A stretch of DNA of 64,000 bases from Streptomyces tuirus. GTDB lineage: Bacteria > Actinomycetota > Actinomycetes > Streptomycetales > Streptomycetaceae. The position numbers and the translations under genes are program-made. Within the stretch, counting starts at the first letter, position 1. Each line of letters starts with the position of its first letter. The stretch is taken from contig NZ_AP023439.1 of the NCBI RefSeq assembly GCF_014701095.1, positions 3,398,001 to 3,462,000 on the forward strand, given 5' to 3'. A model generated the notes under the pieces. That model did no database searches. It saw only the letters and a program-made list of their open reading frames with translations, and was not told the origin of the DNA. Positions 19,443-28,136 of this stretch are shown piece by piece.

Positions 19443-20950
19443 GCCGTGCCGCCGGTCAGCGGCTCCAGCGACAGCTCGCCGCCCCTGTCCGGAGTGACCG
19501 CCGTCTCGATGGCGATCGCCGGGCGGATGACCCCGTCGGAGTCGACCGTGAAGCGCAGGTTGTCGCCGTTGTCGCCGTCGACCGAGTCGCAGTCCCAGAT
19601 GCCTACGCCCTTCTCGACGGAACCGCGGCTGTCCAGGCAGTAGTCGGGGTCCGCGGACGACTGCACGACACCGCGGCCGGTGTCGACGCGCCAGCGCTGG
19701 GTGGGGGCGGCGGTGCAGGGGGCGGTGACGACGTCGGTGCCGTTGTCGAAGTCGCCGTACACCTCCAGACACCGGCCCGAGGCGACGTTCACGACCTGGG
19801 CGTACCTGCCGCTCGGGGCGTGAGCCGTGGGGGAGGGGGACGGACGGTGGCTGGGGCGCGGGGGCCGTGTCGTCGGGCTCGGGCTCGGACTCCGCGTGGG
19901 AGAGGGGGACTTGGAGGTCCGGGACGGCGACGGTGTCGCGGACACCGTCGCCGTGACCGTGACCGGCGGCGCGGTCGTGGGCGTGCCGACGGCGCCCGCT
20001 GAGCGGTGGTCCGCGGTGTCGCCCGAGGGCAGCATGAGGATCACCAGGGGGACCAGGGCCACGCCGAAGGCCGCGGAGGCCAGCAGTAAGCGGCGGGACG
20101 GAGGGCGCCGCGACCCCGTGCCGCCGGCGACGACCCGGGGCTCGGGGCCCTGCCGGGTCGTGTACGCCGGACCGGACCACGGCAGCAGGCCCTCTGCCAG
20201 GGCCGCGCGCGGGGTGTCCCGCAGGGTCGTCAACTCCTCGTGCGCGGCCGTGCAATGCGGGCATTGCGCCATGTGCGCGTGCAGGTCGGCACTGTGGCGG
20301 GGGGCGTCCGCCCGCGTCGACTCCTCGATCAGGCGGCGGAAGTCCGCGCAGCGCGGGTCGTCGGAGGCAGCCAGGCGCGACTTGATACACGCCTGGGCCA
20401 TCGCCTGGAGGGCCTGCGCTGTCCCGTACACCACGTCCTGGGGGGCGAGGTCGAGGAATGCGGCCGTGCGGTCCTCGGGCTCGTCGTCCACGACGGCGTA
20501 CCAGAGGAGGCCCTGGGTGCGGGAGGGCAGGGCGTGGAACGCGGCCAGCAGAGGCGGCAGTGGGCCCCCCGGGGTGCCGGTGGTGTTCAGGACCAGCAGC
20601 AGGCCAGGGTCCAGGCCGGCGGAGCGGTCGTCGTGAGCCCAGGAGGCGGCCAGCCGGGCGGTCAGCAGCAGGAGGTGGTGGCGGAGCGGGACGCGGGGTT
20701 CCACACCGTGTGCCGTCTCGCGGGCCGCCGCCGTGAAGGTCTCGGCCACCAGCCGCCGAGCCGCCGACTCGCTCGCGGTGCACAGCCGGGCGTAGGCGAG
20801 GGCCGCCGGGCGGTGCCGTCGGTGGAGCTCCCGCAGCGCCGCGTAGGCGGTGGCGGTGTCGCCGCGCAGCAGTACGGTAAGCCGCGCGTCCGGCGCCTCG
20901 CCGTACGGCCCGCGGCCCGCGTCCCCGGCAGTGTCGCCGCCCTGAGCCAT
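19415..20950 (-). CDS. Sigma-like / zinc-finger / TM / ricin-B lectin fusion protein
   Basis: A 511-aa chimera. Residues about 15-165 resemble a degenerate ECF sigma factor (ALRELHRRHRPAALAYARLCT; LLAAFHALPSRTQGLLWYAVV, like region 4). About 200-245 is an anti-sigma-type zinc finger (HSADLHAHMAQCPHCTAAHEEL). One membrane helix follows (LLLASAAFGVALVPLVILML, about 285-305), then a Ser/Pro/Thr stalk. The C terminus (about 380-511) is an extracellular ricin-type beta-trefoil (RCLEVYGDFDNGTDV, QRWRVDTGRG, AQRWRAG QxW motifs). Architecture predicts a membrane protein linking carbohydrate binding outside to a transcription-like module inside. ATG 20950 has a GAGGGG site. Confidence 0.82.
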   Translation of the reverse strand: MAQGGDTAGDAGRGPYGEAPDARLTVLLRGDTATAYAALRELHRRHRPAALAYARLCTASESAARRLVAETFTAAARETAHGVEPRVPLRHHLLLLTARLAASWAHDDRSAGLDPGLLLVLNTTGTPGGPLPPLLAAFHALPSRTQGLLWYAVVDDEPEDRTAAFLDLAPQDVVYGTAQALQAMAQACIKSRLAASDDPRCADFRRLIEESTRADAPRHSADLHAHMAQCPHCTAAHEELTTLRDTPRAALAEGLLPWSGPAYTTRQGPEPRVVAGGTGSRRPPSRRLLLASAAFGVALVPLVILMLPSGDTADHRSAGAVGTPTTAPPVTVTATVSATPSPSRTSKSPSPTRSPSPSPTTRPPRPSHRPSPSPTAHAPSGRYAQVVNVASGRCLEVYGDFDNGTDVVTAPCTAAPTQRWRVDTGRGVVQSSADPDYCLDSRGSVEKGVGIWDCDSVDGDNGDNLRFTVDSDGVIRPAIAIETAVTPDRGGELSLEPLTGGTAQRWRAGAE

Positions 20951-21047
20951 CCTCGCCCCTCCTCGCCCGCCACCCATCCCCAGTGCTGACGTACCAGCCA
21001 GTTTGGGGTGCCCACATGGTGGCGGAGGCGGCCCTCCCGGAAAAGAG

Positions 21048-21064
21048 AGTTACCTCAGGTAACT
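21048..21064. promoter_or_regulatory. 17-bp perfect palindrome, probable operator
   Basis: AGTTACCT-C-AGGTAACT, about 98 bp upstream of the ricin-fusion gene and facing it. It has the shape of a dimer-binding operator, but no regulator gene adjoins it. Confidence 0.5.
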
Positions 21065-21155
21065 TGTCGGGGTTTCGGCAACCGGGAAGCGGACCTCCGA
21101 AAAGCGGCCCGGCGGTCCGGCGTCGTGGGCACCCACAGATGGCCCCAGGATGCGG

Positions 21156-21211
21156 ACAAGCCCCCCATCTGCCGTGAAACAGCAGGTGGGGGGCTTGTTC
21201 GTGCGGGCTTA
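21156..21211 (-). terminator. Terminator preceded by a decayed gene 3' end
   Basis: A near-perfect 17-bp hairpin (arms 21156-21172 and 21182-21198, containing CAAGCCCCCCATCTGC). On the minus strand it follows a stop codon at 21211 that ends a short frame reading LPEIPDNTQGKKK. Only about 18 codons are open before a stop, so it is either a remnant or a frameshifted tiny gene. The same layout (QGKKK stop, then a CAAGCCCCC hairpin) ends gpmA at 38519. Confidence 0.6.
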
Positions 21212-21364
21212 CTTCTTCTTGCCCTGGGTGTTGTCGGGGATCTCGGGGAGCTGGGTCTTCGCTGGTCAGGTGCGGCGGGATCGTGCGCCTGGTGGTCGTC
21301 GTTTGTCGTCATTGACCACCGCCGAGCGGCCTCGGACGACCCAGGGACGGCCCAGCCAGCACCG

Positions 21365-21625
21365 TCATGAGCGTCGGCCTATCGCGTTGCGTAGCGCCTC
21401 GAACCAACCCATGACGACCCACCTCAACCGCCAGAACCGGCCTCTCCGCCTGCCCTGTTGCTGCGGTTCCGGAGGCGCCGGCATGCGCGGAAGTCGGGGA
21501 GGAGTAGAGACACGTGGGCTTCGGCTTCGTCGACCTCCACCACTGTGCAGATGGCAGTAGCCGTTCCATCCGGCCGGGTTTCCGCAGGCTCGTCCCTGCC
21601 GTGTCACCCCAGCGCAACGCCCCAT
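21365..21625 (-). CDS. Small CxxxTxxGxxC...CxxH zinc-motif protein
   Basis: An 86-aa protein starting MGRCAGVTRQGRACGNPAG, with a second ligand pair in WNGYCHLHSGG. This C-x3-T-x2-G-x2-C ... C-x2-H pattern is a small zinc-binding motif seen at the N terminus of many bacterial and phage proteins. The rest is basic and proline-rich, ending in an amphipathic Trp-rich stretch (FWRLRWVVMGWFEALRN). It lies just outside the left end of the island. Function unknown. Confidence 0.55.
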   Translation of the reverse strand: MGRCAGVTRQGRACGNPAGWNGYCHLHSGGGRRSRSPRVSTPPRLPRMPAPPEPQQQGRRRGRFWRLRWVVMGWFEALRNAIGRRS

Positions 21626-21710
21626 GAAGCGAGTCTGGCAGAGCCTGCGCAGGGAGGGTTCGGCTGTGGGGCAACTGCTCCAAGAGCTGCTGCGTTTCGC
21701 CCAGGAGCCA

Positions 21711-21728
21711 TCAGCTTGGGAAGCTGCG
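21711..21728. other. Predicted left attachment core of the island
   Basis: TCAGCTTGGGAAGCTGCG, identical over 18 bp to 35176-35193, which lies within a tRNA-Gly(CCC) 3' fragment; the sequence spans the anticodon arm. About 100 bp to its right is an ATCTGGTGCG element flanked by CCCCG runs, and the same element lies about 104 bp right of the other copy, like an integrase arm region. Confidence 0.55.
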
Positions 21729-21806
21729 TTCTTTCAGGGCCCGTTGGCGGGCCGACCTGGCAGAACCGCTTTCTCGCGGTTGGGGCTCGGTCGGCCGGTC
21801 TCCCCG

Positions 21807-22184
21807 TTATTCCCCGTTGTTCCCCGAGGGATCTGGTGCGGTAGTGGCGCAGCCCGTGGTGCCCAGACGGGATGAGTTCGGCAGGGCCCACTCATCGAGC
21901 CGGATCTTCACCTGGCGGTTGCGATCTGCGTGCCAGATGACCTCGCCGGCGACGGCCCCCATGGCGGGTAGCTCCATGTGATGGGGCATGGCAGTGATCT
22001 CTGCGAGACCAAGCGCATTGGACACGCCGTCGATCAGGAGGAAGACGCCGAACGGCTGGCGTGCGACAACCCGACCGCTGACATGAGATCCGAGGGGCAG
22101 GGCAGCGACCGTTGACGGCCAGCTGCGGTTTATGGCCTCCGGCGTCGGCACCTGAGAGCGGTCTGGCCAGCTGAACTCGGACAT
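21807..22184 (-). CDS. S1-like RNA-binding-domain protein
   Basis: A 125-aa protein whose middle (about 28-85) matches an S1/OB fold: LGSHVSGRVVARQPFGVFLLIDG, then ALGLAEI. It ends with WHADRNRQVKIRLDEW, a typical last strand. The N terminus (FSWPDRSQVPTPEAINRSWPS) is short, and the C-terminal 25 residues are disordered. It lies directly inside the left attachment core. Related single-domain S1 proteins in Streptomyces have no assigned role. Confidence 0.68.
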   Translation of the reverse strand: MSEFSWPDRSQVPTPEAINRSWPSTVAALPLGSHVSGRVVARQPFGVFLLIDGVSNALGLAEITAMPHHMELPAMGAVAGEVIWHADRNRQVKIRLDEWALPNSSRLGTTGCATTAPDPSGNNGE

Positions 22185-22757
22185 TGACCCATCATGGAGA
22201 GTCCGAAGCTAGCTGTCCACAGACGAACGCAGCTGACCGCGAGACCCGCGGGCGCTCGACCTTGCAACACGCTTTCCAACTGTGGTGGTGGCCTGCGGTG
22301 CGGTGTGCAGGGGCGTTCGCCTGCGTTCATGGCCGACTGACAGCCGGTGAGGGGGCGACTGCGTGTCCCGCCTGAACGGCCGTGAACGGGGCTGAATGAG
22401 ACGGGAACTGAGACGGCGCTTGGTCTGACGCAGTGCACGACCTGCCCCTTCGTGCAGTGGTCTGGGCTGCTGGCCGTCGGGTCACACTTCCCGCTGCTTT
22501 GGTGGATTGGCCAGGGCCAAGACAACGGGTACGACGTGGGCTCGGTGTTTCGCTATGGGGCGGGCGGCTTAACTCGGGAGTCCGAGCGTAGCGACCCCAG
22601 CTGATGAAGGCGTTGGCGCTCTCGGATCACCGCTACAGAAGTTCAATCCGAGTTTGCCTGTTGGCACACGTCCCGGTGCTCACGGCCGTTGCCCTGCTTA
22701 ATCTCCTTGATTTGCAGTGGAAAGCAAGCTCGTGAGAGTGACCGATTGAGGTTCAAA
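22185..22757. other. Noncoding stretch inside the island
   Basis: 573 bp without a credible gene. It contains TGAATGAGACGGGAACTGAG near 22391, similar to ACTGAGACCAGAACTGAGAC at 1078 beside tRNA-Thr. I see no terminator hairpin after the caspase gene. Confidence 0.35.
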
Positions 22758-25700
22758 TCAGGGGGTTGACTTCGGTTCTAGGACTACAACTTCGTGTCCC
22801 ATTGCGACGACGAGTTCTCCAGACGATCCAAAGGTCATTTCGGCCACATCATAGGGGAACGTCCAGTCGTCCAGTTCTGCTGTGGATTCTAGATCCCAAA
22901 TCCGAACCTTATTGTCGTACGCGGACGCGATAATCATGCTTCCGTTAAGAACTCCGAGGCTGGACACTGCCCCCGCCCCCCGGTCGCTTTCGGCGAAGAT
23001 TGTGCGGTATTTGATCCCGGACTCCAAGTCCCAGACGCACACTGTTCCATCTGTATGGCTGCTGGTAGCGTAAGGTCTCCCCAAAAGGAGCCTGGCTGCC
23101 ACGTGACTCACCGGAGCCATAGGCCTTTCGCAGAGGTTTCGCTCCGTGCCGGCCGCTTCATTCCAGATGCTCACTTCTCCGCTGTGTGCGTAACCGTTGG
23201 CGTACCGATTGCGCGCTACCGCGATGATTGGTCCTTCGCTCCATTCGACGCAAGCAAGTCCGTCGATGGACGTGCCCGGCTGGTCGCTTAGAGCGACCTC
23301 CACGGCGTCTGTGCTCAGGCCTAGCGACTCGAGACGACTTCCGATGCCCATAACCGCCGTCGGCCTACCGCCGAGTACCGTGTACAACAGAGGGCGTACA
23401 TTAGTGGGTTCGACTTCGAGAGCTTTTAGCTCCACACCTCTCTCGTAGTCCCAAAACCGGATCATGTCCGAACCTCCGCCCGATGTGACCACTACGGGCT
23501 GTCCGTCCCACTGTCCATGGGATATGGAGAGGACTCCCAAGCGATGCGCAGCCATGGTTGCCTGGACGTTTCCGGTTGCGAGATTCCATACCAGCACTGT
23601 GCCGTCGCTGCACCCTGTGATCGCCACAGAGTGGTTATCTTTTGTCACGCAAACCATCGCCTGGATTGCACCCGAGTGCCCTTCGGTGGAATCCTCGGTG
23701 GGGGCGTGATTCAAATCCCATACCCGTACTTCCTGGTCATAGCCGGATGTGATAGCTACTGGTTTGCCTCCCACTTCGCCACAAGCGACGGCATAGACGT
23801 GCCGCGTGTGACCTGCCAAGACCCTAGGCTGGGTTTGTCTGTCGAGATTCCATATCCTCACTCGGCCTGAGGGCTCGCCACAGATCGCAACGGGTGTCTT
23901 TTCGACTACTGAGGTCGCCATGTGCTCTGTCCCTGGCAGGTCATAGTCTGTGAGTTTTTGATGGCGATTCGACCCGCTCAAGTCCCAGAGGCTCAATCCG
24001 CGGCCGACAGACACAACGACAGGCCTTCCGTCCACGAAGGCACAGTCAATGGAGCGGCACCAGCTACCGGTATCGAACTCATACTTTTTGGTGCCGGAGG
24101 TCAAATCCCACACGTCAACGACACTGTCTCGGCCTCCGATGGCGGCGACAGGGGAGCCGTTCACGAAGATGCAGGCCACACTTTCGATAAACTGCGCACG
24201 CCCGGAAAAGGCGTGGCGTTGAGTGGCCGTTGCGAGGTCCCATACCTGCACTGTGCCGTCTATGCATCCCATAACCGCCAAGGGAACGCCGTCGAGCGTC
24301 GTGCAAGCAATAGCTGAGACGTGAGTTGGCGATTCCTGTTCTGAGGGTTGCCGCAGTACGGCCCGCTCGCTGCCCGCACGGAGGTCCCACACTCGAACGG
24401 AACCATCACGCGAGCTGCTTACAGCAATTGGAACCCCGTCAACCTCGCTGCACGCCACGGCATCGATGATGTGGCGGTGTCCCGTGAGGACGTGACGCTC
24501 TGAGTTGGTGTCAAGGTCCCAGACGCGCACGGTCATATCGCCGCTCGCACCGCCGGTGACAGCTACGGGAGTACCATCGATCGATGTGAATCCCACAGCC
24601 ATGACCCAACCGGTATGACCCACTAGTGTCGCACGCAGTGCCGCACTGATTTGCGCTCCCGAGGCCCATCGCACCTGCCAATGCTCATCTTGGGAAAGCG
24701 CATGGGCCAGTGAGCGGTCGCCAAGGCGCATCGCATCCACCGACAGAACCGACCGCCGGCCGGCAGGCTCCAGTCCAGCATGACGGCCAGCGGAGGCCCT
24801 ATACATCGCTCTGAGCTGTCGTCCTCTTGAGGTCACTACTTTCTGCAATGCTTGCAGCAACTGATGCGGGGCCGCCAACACCAGGTACTCGCGATCGTTC
24901 AGCAGTTCATCGACGCGACCGACATGCATCGCGTGGATGGCGAGATGGCGCAAGGTATAGGGATGAGCCCGGCTCCAATCGCGCCGCCCGTCAATTGATC
25001 GCGGAACGCCGCCAAGCAACACATCCACGAACGCCTTTTGCACGGCGTCCTCATCGCACCCACGCTTGAGATGCTCTGCGAGCGCAATATGGTACAGCCG
25101 GTAGACGGAGCGCCCGTCCTCTGTGGCCTCTACTACGTAGGAGCCGGCGTTGCGTTTGAGCCACAGCAGGTCGTCGTTACCGTAGGCGCGATCGGAAATC
25201 CGTGAGGCGAGGGGGCCCCAGATGTCTTCCCACGGCAGGCCCTGCCCTTCGGCGTAGGCAAGGGCCCGCAGTAGGTCTCGTGCCCGGACGGCATGGTCGC
25301 CAAGGCGCGTGTCAAGGTCCCGTGCCATGGCTGCGTCTGCACTGCGCGGGAGAGCAGCGCGCCATGCGTGGTCGCTCGGATCGGCGAAGGACGGCTCGGC
25401 GGCCAGGGTGCCGGAGACGATACGGGCGACAAGGAACGAGGGGACAGCAGCCTCTGCAACCGCTTCCGCTACTTCGGCGGTGAGACGGGGAGGGGCTTGA
25501 AGGTATGGGGTTCCAGGAACAGACTCCAGCAGCCCGCGTAGAGCGTACGCAGCGATTGCCCGCCGGTCGACGTGAGCTGGGTCGTCCAGGTTGATCACGG
25601 GTATTTCAGTCGACAGGTGTCGCAGGAGGTGCGGGCGGGTGCCAAGCAGCATGCGCACGCGTCCCTGGCCGTGCTCCAAGAGCGGCCGGATAAGTTGTGT

Positions 25701-26990
25701 CAGCAGGGTGTCAGGTGTAGCGGCCTCATCCAGCGCGTCAATGATTACGGTGAGTGGCCGTGCTTGCCCGGCTAGGGCGTCCACCAGATCACCGGGAACG
25801 GCGGCGGCGGTGCGGGCCGCCGCAGCAAGAGCGCGCAGTACTTCGTCGTTGGTCAACGCCTGCGCGTAGATGGCCACGTCTACCGATCCTGGCGCCGGTA
25901 TCTCATGTGACTGCAGAGCCAGGAGGTGAAGAGGTACTGTGTTCCGTTGCTCGGGGTGACACAGAGCGGCGGTGAGGCCGAGGACCGCAGTCTTGCCGGA
26001 CCCAGGCCCGGCCGTGACGACGAGTCCTGCCCGACCAGGGCCCGGCCGGACCAGCCAGTCGGTGATGTCGGACATCACCTCGTGGCGCCCCGTGAACCAC
26101 CACTGCTCGGTGTCGCCGATGTAGCCCATGGCTCGTATGAGCATGCGCCGCGTGAACTCCGTGTCCCGGCGCTGGGACTGTGCGTCCCACTCTGCGGCGT
26201 GCTGGATAGCGAGATCCACCTCATGTGGCCCGGCGTCATGGCGTGGGTTGGGGAAGAAGTTGGGTAGCGCGCCGGTAAGTTTGGCCGCGTCCCATTCGAT
26301 GCGCTGGGTCGGGGGCTTGGCCGGGTCGGCGTTCATGTGAGTGACGAGCGCCCCAAGATCCAAGGTCGGCGGTCGCTCGCCGGCGGTGGCCCGACTCTCG
26401 ACTGCGGCTTCCAGGAGGTCGGGGAAAGCGCCCTCGATCGCCTGCTGCGCGGGCTGAGCGGAGGCGATAACGGCGATGCCTGACGGATCGTCGTCGATGC
26501 TGCGGCGCAGGCTTTCCAAGGCCGCTGAGATGGAATCGCTTCCCCCCTGACCCGAGTGGCAGGTGTCCAGGATCAGCAATAGCTGCGTGATCTTGGTGTC
26601 GTCGGTGAGGGCGGCCGCGATCTGTGCCGTGGGCAAGGCCAATTTAGGCTTTGCCAGGTCAGCGTCGGCAGGGAAGAACATGTGACGCCGTGGTGTGGAA
26701 CCGATGAGCTGGCCGTGCCCGGCTAGGTATACGGCCACGATGTCGTCAGGGCGCCGGTCAGGGTCCGTGGCAAACCGGTCGAGGTGCTGCAGCAGCGAGT
26801 TTCGGTCAGGGTCTAGGCCTAGGTCGCTGACATGCGTGTAGCCAAGCCGCTGGGTGAACAGGGCGATGATCTTCTGCCGTGCCGCTACGAGGCCGGGCCG
26901 GTCACCGTCTGGGGAGCGCTGGTGGTGAGCCACCGCGGTCGCAATGAGGAAACGTCGCGGGTGCTGTCCCTGCGGAACCGTCCCAGTCAA
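22758..26990 (-). CDS. Caspase-like protease - STAND NTPase - WD40 protein
   Basis: A 1410-aa protein. (1) A caspase/metacaspase-like domain, about 12-240, with catalytic His92 in YLAGHGQ and Cys144 in LILDTCHSG. (2) A STAND/NACHT-type P-loop NTPase, about 290-620, with Walker A GPGSGKT (328-334), Walker B LTVIIDALDEA (413-423) and sensor LLGTRPH (448-454). (3) A helical linker to about 765. (4) About fourteen WD40 repeats (WDL/WNL endings in most), enough for two seven-bladed propellers. The layout is sensor (WD40), ATP-driven switch and protease effector, like NLR-type immune proteins. It starts at TTG 26990, which overlaps the stop of the upstream hydrolase (TTGA); coupling is likely. The WD40 part is clearly lower in GC than core genes, indicating transfer. 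Confidence 0.9.
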   Translation of the reverse strand: MTGTVPQGQHPRRFLIATAVAHHQRSPDGDRPGLVAARQKIIALFTQRLGYTHVSDLGLDPDRNSLLQHLDRFATDPDRRPDDIVAVYLAGHGQLIGSTPRRHMFFPADADLAKPKLALPTAQIAAALTDDTKITQLLLILDTCHSGQGGSDSISAALESLRRSIDDDPSGIAVIASAQPAQQAIEGAFPDLLEAAVESRATAGERPPTLDLGALVTHMNADPAKPPTQRIEWDAAKLTGALPNFFPNPRHDAGPHEVDLAIQHAAEWDAQSQRRDTEFTRRMLIRAMGYIGDTEQWWFTGRHEVMSDITDWLVRPGPGRAGLVVTAGPGSGKTAVLGLTAALCHPEQRNTVPLHLLALQSHEIPAPGSVDVAIYAQALTNDEVLRALAAAARTAAAVPGDLVDALAGQARPLTVIIDALDEAATPDTLLTQLIRPLLEHGQGRVRMLLGTRPHLLRHLSTEIPVINLDDPAHVDRRAIAAYALRGLLESVPGTPYLQAPPRLTAEVAEAVAEAAVPSFLVARIVSGTLAAEPSFADPSDHAWRAALPRSADAAMARDLDTRLGDHAVRARDLLRALAYAEGQGLPWEDIWGPLASRISDRAYGNDDLLWLKRNAGSYVVEATEDGRSVYRLYHIALAEHLKRGCDEDAVQKAFVDVLLGGVPRSIDGRRDWSRAHPYTLRHLAIHAMHVGRVDELLNDREYLVLAAPHQLLQALQKVVTSRGRQLRAMYRASAGRHAGLEPAGRRSVLSVDAMRLGDRSLAHALSQDEHWQVRWASGAQISAALRATLVGHTGWVMAVGFTSIDGTPVAVTGGASGDMTVRVWDLDTNSERHVLTGHRHIIDAVACSEVDGVPIAVSSSRDGSVRVWDLRAGSERAVLRQPSEQESPTHVSAIACTTLDGVPLAVMGCIDGTVQVWDLATATQRHAFSGRAQFIESVACIFVNGSPVAAIGGRDSVVDVWDLTSGTKKYEFDTGSWCRSIDCAFVDGRPVVVSVGRGLSLWDLSGSNRHQKLTDYDLPGTEHMATSVVEKTPVAICGEPSGRVRIWNLDRQTQPRVLAGHTRHVYAVACGEVGGKPVAITSGYDQEVRVWDLNHAPTEDSTEGHSGAIQAMVCVTKDNHSVAITGCSDGTVLVWNLATGNVQATMAAHRLGVLSISHGQWDGQPVVVTSGGGSDMIRFWDYERGVELKALEVEPTNVRPLLYTVLGGRPTAVMGIGSRLESLGLSTDAVEVALSDQPGTSIDGLACVEWSEGPIIAVARNRYANGYAHSGEVSIWNEAAGTERNLCERPMAPVSHVAARLLLGRPYATSSHTDGTVCVWDLESGIKYRTIFAESDRGAGAVSSLGVLNGSMIIASAYDNKVRIWDLESTAELDDWTFPYDVAEMTFGSSGELVVAMGHEVVVLEPKSTP

Positions 26991-27847
26991 CGCAGCACCG
27001 CCGATAGTGCTGCTCCTGTCTCCCGTTTCCCTAGATAGTGGGTGGCGTCGTGGGCGTGGGAGCCATTGGGAACCAACTGACAGACCACGCGTGCGCCGAA
27101 GCGGGGGCGCAGGTCTTTGACCAGCGCCACGATGTCCGTCCTGTCGGCGATGTTGGTCCAGCTCAGTGTGTCGCTACCCGGCCAGGCTCCGATGCCGTCC
27201 GCAGGTGCGGGATCTAGCTGATCGAAGATCAGATTCCTGATTCCGAGGGGCGAACCGAGGGTAATGAGGGCCCGTACCCCATGGTCTGGCAGCGCGCATA
27301 GGGTCTCGTAGGCCACCACGGAGCCCAGAGAATGTGCCACCACGGCGACGGTGTCCGCCCCAATCAATGCCCGCAGCCGTGCACGGGCTGCAGCCCGCAG
27401 CCCCGGTTGGGTGAGGTAGCGGCGAACCTGCTTCAGGTCGAAGATCAGCGCCCGTTCGGCCAGTCCAGCAAAGAATCTGGATTGGGACAACGCGATCAAA
27501 GCACTTTGCACCGATATGGATATGCCGCCCAGCGTGCCCTCTGCTGCGGGGGCCATCACTTGGGGTTCGACCTCGGCGGCTTGTGCCCACCACGCCATCA
27601 GGGCATCGGTCTCCCATCCGGGCTCGACGTCCGGCGCAGAAAAGAACGGGTCGGCACCAGCTAGCGTGCGGCGCGGAGGGAGGAAGAGGTCGCCGTAGAA
27701 GGCCATGGCCACGTCGCCGGAACCTAACAGCCCCGGCGCCCCGGCACGCGTGAGGCCGTCCTGTAGGGCTGGCAACCAGTCCTTCAACAGCTGTTCTTCC
27801 CCTAACTGCTGGCTTCCGACACCGTGTAGACACACAACGCGCGCCAC
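26987..27847 (-). CDS. Alpha/beta-hydrolase (lipase/esterase-like), partner of the caspase-NTPase
   Basis: A 286-aa alpha/beta-hydrolase. The N-terminal oxyanion region is RVVCLHGVGSQQLGEEQ. The nucleophile elbow is AVVAHSLGSVVAYETL (Ser in A-H-S-L-G), the acid is probably in DRTDIVALV, and the catalytic His is in NGSHAHDATHYLG. No signal peptide, so it acts in the cytosol. GTG 27847 follows GGGGGGAGG by 4-5 nt. It is first in a two-gene operon with the caspase-NTPase-WD40 gene, overlapping by 3 nt. Neighbourhood suggests an effector (lipid, ester or peptide cleavage) controlled by the partner; the substrate is unknown. Confidence 0.85.
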   Translation of the reverse strand: MARVVCLHGVGSQQLGEEQLLKDWLPALQDGLTRAGAPGLLGSGDVAMAFYGDLFLPPRRTLAGADPFFSAPDVEPGWETDALMAWWAQAAEVEPQVMAPAAEGTLGGISISVQSALIALSQSRFFAGLAERALIFDLKQVRRYLTQPGLRAAARARLRALIGADTVAVVAHSLGSVVAYETLCALPDHGVRALITLGSPLGIRNLIFDQLDPAPADGIGAWPGSDTLSWTNIADRTDIVALVKDLRPRFGARVVCQLVPNGSHAHDATHYLGKRETGAALSAVLR

Positions 27848-28136
27848 TGAGCCTCCCCCCTCGCTGTGCCACAGAGAATCAACTCTATAGCGACGTGACC
27901 GCCATGGGACGGTCCGCTACTCCTTAGCGTAAATCCGACACACCGAAGCGTGCATCCCGACAGCAGCTTGGTCTTCCGCTATGCCGACCTTCATGTCGAA
28001 CTGGGTCGAGTGCCGACTCGTGAAAATTTCTTGAGAGCTTGTTCGATCTGATTACGTCGGCAAGCGAGCGGACTGAAAGTGGGAGTATTTCTCGGCGTAG
28101 CCCATGAACGAGGTCGGTGGAGTCTTAATGACCGAG
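27848..28136. promoter_or_regulatory. Promoter region of the hydrolase-caspase operon
   Basis: 289 bp between the operon and the IS110 transposase stop, relatively AT-rich. On the minus strand TATAGA (about 27881-27886) is a plausible -10, placing the start about 30 nt before the GTG. No repeat or operator is obvious. Confidence 0.35.

Noticed and set aside
21055..21312. 85-aa minus-strand frame
   Set aside because: It reads through the terminator hairpin and becomes Ser/Pro/Arg noise; at best its first residues belong to a broken small gene.
22130..22525. 131-aa minus-strand frame
   Set aside because: No domain, no ribosome site, composition like noncoding DNA; overlaps the S1-like gene start.
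26832..27038. Short plus-strand frames inside the caspase and hydrolase genes
   Set aside because: Antisense shadows of well-supported domains.
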